Shown here: positions 56,941 to 64,000 of the stretch, piece by piece | Position numbering within the stretch: the stretch's first letter is position 1 | How the letters are laid out: the number at the start of each line of letters is the position of its first letter | Notes under the pieces: generated by a model | Told to the model about the DNA's origin: nothing | Databases searched by the model: none | The model's input: the letters and a program-made list of their open reading frames with translations, nothing else | Assembly: GCA_039619475.1 (NCBI GenBank) | Contig: CM077116.1 | Span: 385,602,760 to 385,666,759 of the forward strand | Length of the DNA: 64,000 bases | Source: Icerya purchasi | Lineage: Eukaryota > Arthropoda > Insecta > Hemiptera > Monophlebidae | Direction: 5' to 3' | Program-made: the position numbers and the translations under genes

Positions 56941-59900
56941 AACAAACTGGGACTAAACTTTACAGCGAGAAACAACTTAAGTTCACCGTCTGCTTCTCTC
57001 ATAACCGTTCCGGCTTGAAAAGTATCACCAGCTGCTGCCCCCGTTTCGAATTCTTCTTCGTATAAACATTAAGAGCAGATTGACACTTTGACCAGACTGA
57101 TTAATCAATCGTGCATGGCCCGCCTCGGAATCCCCCCAAGTAGAGATGACGCGAAAATCAACTCCGCTAGAGGAGTTTTGGTTACATACATTTTCCGACT
57201 GCGTACATATATATCCACTTCACAACTCCAACTCCGATCGAATTACCTATTTCATATATGTAGTGTATGGTCGTAATATTAGACTGCGTATTCAACTCCG
57301 TGTAACACACCAAACGCATAAAGTAAATAAACGTCCTTGAATACAGCGGGCAAGCGCGCGGCGTTATTTCGGAATTGAGTTATATTAAATCACCCAGCCA
57401 GAGCTAAATCCGATTGCGTCCGGAATGACAACACTTGTGCGACATTTTTCGGAGTTGAGATGTATCAAATCATATCGTCGGAGACATGTGCCACATTTCC
57501 GAAGATAGAACTGGGTCCGAAGTTAGCCATGCCTAGTCTCGAGGCAGTTTGTGAAGGTTTTCAGCGTGTACGGGTATCGAAAGAGAGCATATGTGTAGGC
57601 GAGGGCGAAGCCGTTTGTCGCCTTTGATTGTAATCGAACGAGAACGAAGTTAAGAAAGCACAAATCTGCGTGATCGATATCGATATCTTATGAGGAATAG
57701 CGAGATGTAGTTTAATAATCGGCAAATCGATTTTCGGACGTATAGTAATTTTTTTGACATTTCCACGTGCGGTCGAATCTACTCCATTCGGGTGTGAATT
57801 TTTTTTTTTTTTTTCATAATTCATGCGCAAGGGCTGCGAAAAAATTGTAAAAATTTGCGACACGAATGAGAATTTTAACTAGTTCGACGGCCGAATCGGC
57901 GATTATCCCCAGGCGCGCGGTAATAGGATTTTAATTAAATGCGAGCCCCGCCGCTCGGCCGACCAAATCTAAAAACTGTTACTTCTAAATGAGATTTTGT
58001 TCCGGAATAAATTTTGGCCGCTCTTTCTCGCATTCGATCCCGCGCGGCCTCGGCCCCTAAATTATCGCTCGCAGCTCCTCCGCACCTGGGCCGCCCAGTC
58101 GGTCGTCGTTCGTTAAAAAACTTTTTCTTCCCTCGCTCGCCGGCAACCGTCGTCATTATTTCTGGAGCGGGGATTTACGTTTTTTTTGGCTTTCTTTTTT
58201 TTTTCGAAAGGCGCGATATGTGTACCACCGACAACAAGTTGTAAACGAGCAGGGAATTGTCTTGGCGGGACACTCGAATTTTCCATTTGTTTGTGGTTGC
58301 GCCGGGCGATGAAGTGTTTAATCGAGTCGTATTCTCGTAATTATTATTTTCAGCACCAGCCGAGCGAGCAGCACACCGTTTACACGTTTATACGGTTATC
58401 TTTTGACACTCGTCTCTCGCGCGTGCACACACACACACACACGCATACACAAGCGACACGCACACATAGGCGGCCGCTGTTTCCTTTTCATTTTTAATTT
58501 TCACGCCGTTAAAAGCGTTTAGCGTTTCTCCAGTCTGCGCATATCTGTTGAAATAATCTCGCTGTAATCCGAATGGGTGGAAAAAAAAAGACTCGAAAAA
58601 TAACGCTACTACACCCTTATCGTGTGTGTGTACGTCCGCGCACACCACCCTTATTGTTTAACGGGGGTCCCCGAAAACCGGTCATTAAGAACGGAATTTG
58701 TTCCGGAAAACGTTCACCGTCCTCCAGGTTGAATATTAACGATAATGATATTATAATGATGTAATTTTTAACAATTTTTATTTTTGATGATATACATGTA
58801 TATTCTACTAAACCCCCACGCTGATTACAGCAGATTCCTTCTTCTCTTGACGAAACATTAATACCTAAACGAAAGAAAAAAAGAAAACGAAGAAAAGAAT
58901 TTTAAAAACGAGGTGAAACTTTTAAATTCCGTGCTAAGCGTTGGACAGTTCAAACATTAGCAACACACGGGTAGGTGGCAACTTGGCGATTTCAATTTAA
59001 TTATAAATTATTATTTAAAAAACGATTATTACCTGCCCGTGCAATTTTAAATTGCATTTTAAATAATACACGTTCTTATGTTTATTCTTTTATTAATCAT
59101 CAAACTGCCGAGCTCCATTTAGAAGCAACAGCCGTAGCGGAACCACATGCGGACAACAGTAGAACAAGCAACAATCGTCGATGATCCCTTATCGCCGACT
59201 GTGATTAGAGATTACGTTTTATAGCCTTCCGCGGGATAGACACGCGAGCAAGAAAACGGTTTAAAAACCAATTCCGCGTGCGTCACCAGAAAGCTACTAT
59301 TATGTGATTTCCCTGCAAAGCAAGAACAGCAATTCTGGACTCTTCCTCTATTGTCGTCAGGCTAACGACGACGTTCCTTCGGGGAGACTAGTTCCCGGAA
59401 TTTTAAAACTCTGACATCGGAACCGACTTGACCTTTGGCTGTCGAGAATTCCAGAATTCACGCTATTCGTAAAATTAAATAAATATCTTGCGAACGTCGC
59501 ACAGTCTTCGCTATCGGATATTACTCATGACGCGCAATTTAAATCGTAGTTAACTCGGCTTAACCGGTTTTCGGGAGTTTTTCGGATCTATGTACGTACT
59601 TAATTTCAAATATACGAGAAAATAAAGGCAACTAAGAGAAACGAGCTGCGATCCCTTCATTCCCGATAGTGGTACAATTGTGAGTCTTAACAATCCGTAA
59701 TACCCCCCCCCCCCGTTATTAATGTGATTTCGAAACTGACTTGAGAGCTCTTAAGAACTAAAACATAAATTACTAAGTTCGGTTGTTTGTTTTTTTTATT
59801 TTTTGATATATTTAATTCAGATAAAAAGAAAAAAGTTATTAAATACTCGAAAAATAATCTATATAAGCGTTTTTAGATAGCGCTGTTTTACCTCAAAGTG

Positions 59901-60913
59901 ATCTGGATATTCTCTGCTACCCTCGCACATTGAAAATATATTATAACTGCTTAGCTGTGTTAATGCCAAAAGTTGATCCGAAAAAAAAAAAAAAAAAAAA
60001 GAGGAATGAAAAAGAAAAAGAAAATAAGAAACCCTGACCATTTTGAAAGTTTGTGTTATATTATAGTGGAAAGAAATATCGCTGCGCAAATGTAAATGGT
60101 CAACTGAGACGAATTGTCTAGGATTTTTCAGCATAATAAAATTCGCATAGAACCGATTTTAAAAATATTCGCATATAAAGTTTCAACATAAATTTAATTT
60201 AAAATATTCGCGTGCAAGCGATTTATTCTAGTTTCGCTTTAAAAACTGTTTCGTTCGAGCGCGTGCTATAGTCGATGGTAAGTTTTAATGAGGGGAGAGG
60301 CTGTTCTTTTGCCTATAATCAGTATTATGTTTTGTCTTCCTTTTAATTGTGCCAGTATTTTGCCGTTTCTAATTTCCTAAACTAACTGGAAAAACTTGAC
60401 CGCTAATCCGTGCGCAGTTCCTAAGTGATGATATCAGCGTAATTCTTAATTGGGCCAGGAAACAAAATATTTTTCCCCCCATGTTTAAGAGCTAAATCGA
60501 TTGAACGATAAATCGAAATGAAATTCCACACAACGCCGGCAGTTCGAAATTTGTCCCGGAAGATAAATTAAAAGATTTGGATTTACGCGCAAAAAAAAAA
60601 AAAATGAGAAAAGGAAAAAAATTGAACTTGCCTATTTTCCGTGAAACTTTCGCCTCTTCCATTTATATTCTTCTTTCCGTGGGTAATCTTATAGCAAAAT
60701 TTTACCCTGTTTCTGTCTTGTACGCATTAAATACAGCCGCGCCTCTTATCGCATAATCTTCGATCTTCCGGCTTCAATCTTTTTCCCTCTTTTATTAGGC
60801 TTTCTATAGTTCTCGCATAGTACGTCGGAAATATCTTGCGACAGTTACACACTACCGTTGAGCATATCTGTTCACTTAGCAGATTCGGAAGACTCTAGTA
60901 GCCCCATTCTAAA
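56941..60913. other. Noncoding stretch
   Basis: No gene supported. 57.9-58.7 kb is GC-richer, with a CA microsatellite at about 58426-58442. A poly-C run lies at about 59702-59714. Confidence 0.35.
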
Positions 60914-60925
60914 AAGCTGCCTTTA
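60914..60925. repeat. 12-bp direct repeat, left
   Basis: AAGCTGCCTTTA, repeated exactly at 61207-61218, flanks the palindrome and looks like a target-site duplication. Confidence 0.65.
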
Positions 60926-61206
60926 TATATATATGTATGTTATAAGTATAAATGAAATGTCTATTGAACGGTTACTAATGTTATATTTTTATTTTTACAC
61001 GAACATATATTATTCAAAATTCACAAATATAACATTGTTAAATACTAATTAATTATGATTTAACAATGTTATATTTGTGAATTTTGAATAATATATGTTC
61101 GTGTAAAAATAAAAATATAACATTAGTAACCGTTCAATAGACATTTCATTTATACTTATAACATATATATATATATTTACGGTTTACGGAAGAAATAAAA
61201 ACATAT
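60926..61206. repeat. Near-perfect palindromic insertion
   Basis: Arms of about 105-115 bp (to 61043 and from 61058) are inverted copies around 61050.5, with only an ACTAATTAATTATG centre interrupting. A right-hand tail (TTTACGGTTTACGG, then AATAAAAACATAT) lies outside the symmetry. No ORF. The direct repeats on both sides suggest it was inserted as a unit, perhaps by LINE machinery given the 12-bp TSD. Confidence 0.8.
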
Positions 61207-61218
61207 AAGCTGCCTTTA
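61207..61218. repeat. 12-bp direct repeat, right
   Basis: Exact copy of 60914-60925. Confidence 0.65.
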
Positions 61219-62536
61219 GTCGATCGATCCCTGTTAACCTTGTTCAGGCTCATCCGCTGTAGATAGTATTATATAACATTACCGAATTCGATGTTTTCAT
61301 TTTCGTTCATCCATATGATCATCGTAGCGTATCAATTATTCATTCTAAATATCTATCGACTAATTCGTTTCCAGCGAACCAATTCCAGCAGTTTTCCGAT
61401 TTCCCTGCTTTATTTATCCGTATTCTGTCAGTCGCCCCATTTTATCGTCAGCATGAAGACACTGTTGTATCGTCAATGATACTGCCGAACGCGTAAGTTA
61501 AATACAAAATCAGACTATGATCTCCAGTTTTACAGAAATATTAAGCTCCCCGCAAATCGACTGGTATTTGTCCGCCTCCGCGATTTCACCATCCCATTTC
61601 GTTCAGCTTTCCTCCGCATATTTTCACTCGTATTTAGAAAAAATCGGTCCGGTAAATCAAATTTTATTATCGATTTATTCCTCTTTTTTACCGAACAAGA
61701 AGCCTCGAATATTTCAAACGATTTTTGACGAAAAACTTTGCAGTAGTGTCCAGTAGCATAAACAACTTTTTAATTTTTGTGCTTGTTGATTCAAAGCCTT
61801 TAGCACGCCACCGAATAATAATATTATTTTATAAATGAAAAAAAATAGGGTTTGTAAACAACACGTTATTTCCAAAATTACTAAGAAGGCGGTTGGTTCT
61901 TCATTTTGTTTTTCTTTTAAAGTATTAATACTAATGTTGTAAATAATACGAGTACCAGCTGTACACAAATAATGTTGACTTTCTTTTTAGTAGAAAAAAA
62001 TCTGTTGAAACACACATATTTATAAACGAACTTCTTGATATTTCGGCGGAACTGAGGAGTTGTGTTTTTACTTTTTTGTTTTGGTTAGAGTTTCATTTTT
62101 ACTTCTTACGCTGCTTCTTGCCGCCAGACAAACATAACGTGGTTAGATGCAAAAAGTTTTTCTCAGTTAAATTCGAACGAGACGTAAGACGTAAGGGGAA
62201 AATTTTTAATTTAAAAACATTCCGATCCTAGAGATAAGGCGGACATTGAAATATACCAAATAAAATTCACGTCTATATTTTAACAATCGCGTCCGTTATT
62301 AATGAAAACCACCGATATTTCGACAACTGGAAAAATTTGCTTAACCTATTCGAAATGGAAAAGTATCGTGATTTTTCGACAAATTAATTCCGAGTGCATG
62401 GTAAAAATATGTATTACACACACTGTGATCATGAGTACGAGATAGTAAACTAGTGTCGGCGCTTTAGCCACCTTTTCGTAGTTTTCGCTTTAATCGTAAT
62501 TTAAAATTAAATACAGATATCCTCTCGATTAGCTAT
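61219..62536. other. No gene seen
   Basis: AT-rich; short ORFs lack recognisable motifs. Confidence 0.35.
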
Positions 62537-62582
62537 CATGGATTCTGAAGTTAAGCTTTTTATAATGTACTAGGTCTGATGT
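62537..62582. repeat. Dispersed repeat fragment, copy 2
   Basis: ATCATGGATTCTGAAGTTAAGC and TAATGTACTA correspond to 2147-2196. Confidence 0.4.
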
Positions 62583-64000
62583 ATCTGAAGAGGGAATATA
62601 CTTGACTTTGCCCTCGACAAATTACCTAGTGATTCGGGATTATTATATATTCAGAGTTTTTGTATCCTTGTAATTAATGTAATAAATATATTTTATTCCT
62701 TTTTAAATTGCTCGCAAAATGTATAAAAGGTGTGTCCAAGGCGTGGCAACACCTATCCGATAAAATGCTGCAAACCAGGGAAAAAAAAAAAACCAAAGTA
62801 GCGTAGAGGTTTGGAGAGACGCCGGAATTCGTATGCTCGATTTTTAAATTGAACATTAGTTTTCCATCGAAAAAAAGTGATGATCCACCATCCGGAGGCG
62901 GTTTTCAAATTTTTCAACAATTTCGGCCGGCCGTACGGACAGCTCGAAATGATAAAATCAACCGAAACGCGGCGAAGTATATTTATAAAAACGAATCATT
63001 AAATTTTCTACTATCAATACGGTTCGAAATTTTGAACCAGCTGCAACGGGCCTCTTAAACGTACATTATGAGCAACTTCATTCCGTATTTTATGTCGTAA
63101 GGTCCTCTTTCGCTAGTAGCGCTAGAGGTCTTTCAGAATGTATATGGTGCTGATTATGCTGTGTCCTAATGAAGGTTCGAAAATGTCTCGGACCGCGTGG
63201 TACATGCAATTCTAAAACGGCAAATGCAAATCACATTTAAATATCTCGACGCCGGTTAGCGTTGTTAAGCGAAGCCCCAGCGTTCGGATGCAATTATGGA
63301 ATTACCACTTCCGCGACAACCATCTTTGCAATATGCAAATATTAGCACGGGAATAAAGAGCGCGCATCGAGTGATTTTCTCTCGGTTCTTCTTCTTCTTG
63401 CTTTTTTTAACCGGGGACAGCAGAAACGCCGCTGATGACCAAAAATCCGGGCACGCGACTGCCCCGAAGACCCGGTCGTATTAATAATTTCCGTGTTCCG
63501 GAGAGCGTCGGTTGAATTTACGCTCGTGCGAGCTTGTTTACAGAGTAACCGCTTGTTTTGCGCGCAGCGTGAAATGTAAGTTGTTTCCGATTGAAGACTA
63601 GCACGCCGCATATATTTCCTCGTCGTCATATTTCGGCCCCGGGTCAGCACCCTCGCCAAAAGTCGACCAGCAACTAGATTTGTTTTTTTTCTAATTTTTA
63701 TTTTACCCGTCCAGCGCACCTCTACCGGCTCTCAGTTTGCGCGAACGACGGGTCGCTCATAGCCCCTTGCGTGCAAAAAGCCGAAAACATCGATTAAAGC
63801 TGTACCGAGGAAAAGGCGCAAAAAAGACTCATCTGCAACTTCCGAAGCTGACTTTTGAAACCTTGCACCTGGTAAAGTCTAATTTACCCCGGTGCTTCCA
63901 CGCTCAATGAGAAGTGTCAGCTTATTACTAATGATACATATTTGTAATTGAAATTTCCCGCCAAATCATTGCAAAAATAATTACTAGCCCGTTTATTCAT
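62583..64000. other. No gene seen
   Basis: Mixed-composition DNA, GC-richer after 63.2 kb. The 125-codon minus-strand ORF at 63342-63719 is Arg/Thr-rich without recognisable domains and is not called. Confidence 0.35.

Noticed and set aside
1..64000. CRISPR arrays, operons or bacterial-type genes
   Set aside because: The tandem arrays present have no spacers of even length, and composition and mobile elements are eukaryotic.

Overview
The window is AT-rich, intron- and repeat-laden eukaryotic DNA, most likely from an arthropod and probably an insect. The support is Jockey-type non-LTR retrotransposon pieces, hAT-like MITEs, a Penelope-style hammerhead ribozyme, a dispersed repeat of a type common in insects, and many A/T homopolymers and microsatellites. 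It has no bacterial-style gene organisation. I could support no complete host gene. The best host candidate is one possible first coding exon encoding a signal peptide at 4612-4687.

The main feature is a 20.2-kb insertion at 9713-29923. It is almost entirely one giant palindrome: a left arm of 9,773 bp, a 662-bp non-palindromic spacer (19486-20147), and a right arm of 9,776 bp. It lies inside a 5'-truncated LINE copy on the minus strand and is flanked by a 6-bp target-site duplication, GTTGAC. If the insertion and one TSD copy are removed, the LINE reading frame is continuous again, and the LINE has its own 16-bp TSD at 9362-9377 and 30077-30092. Element ends of AGTAGC...GCTACT, a 6-bp TSD, repeat-bearing termini and protein-primed DNA polymerase B (PolB) fragments identify it as a Polinton/Maverick (adintovirus-like) derivative.

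Each arm carries, from the tip inward, these parts: tandem 32-bp terminal repeats; gene A (275 aa, the N-terminal domain of Polinton-type PolB as a separate ORF); gene B (339 aa); a hAT-like MITE; gene C (276 aa, a paralogue of B); and a decayed gene resembling the arthropod DUF8207 family. Genes A, B and C each follow a related promoter-like block of about 150 bp, so they look like one regulon. The spacer holds the 5' part of the DUF8207-like pseudogene on one strand and a PolB piece with the exonuclease-I motif on the other. This is what a copy-back (snap-back) defective genome would look like if it had been integrated. Capsid, integrase, ATPase, protease and the PolB palm region are absent.

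The rest is mostly non-coding. A canonical hammerhead ribozyme lies at 523-563 (minus) and a degenerate relative lies in an inverted repeat at 8.6-8.8 kb. A second Jockey-like LINE at 48979-50157 carries a roughly 46-unit, 9-bp minisatellite that grew out of its own codons. A fold-back element lies at 39.9-40.7 kb, and a near-perfect palindrome at 60926-61206 is flanked by 12-bp direct repeats. All family assignments are from memory and by eye; no database search was run.
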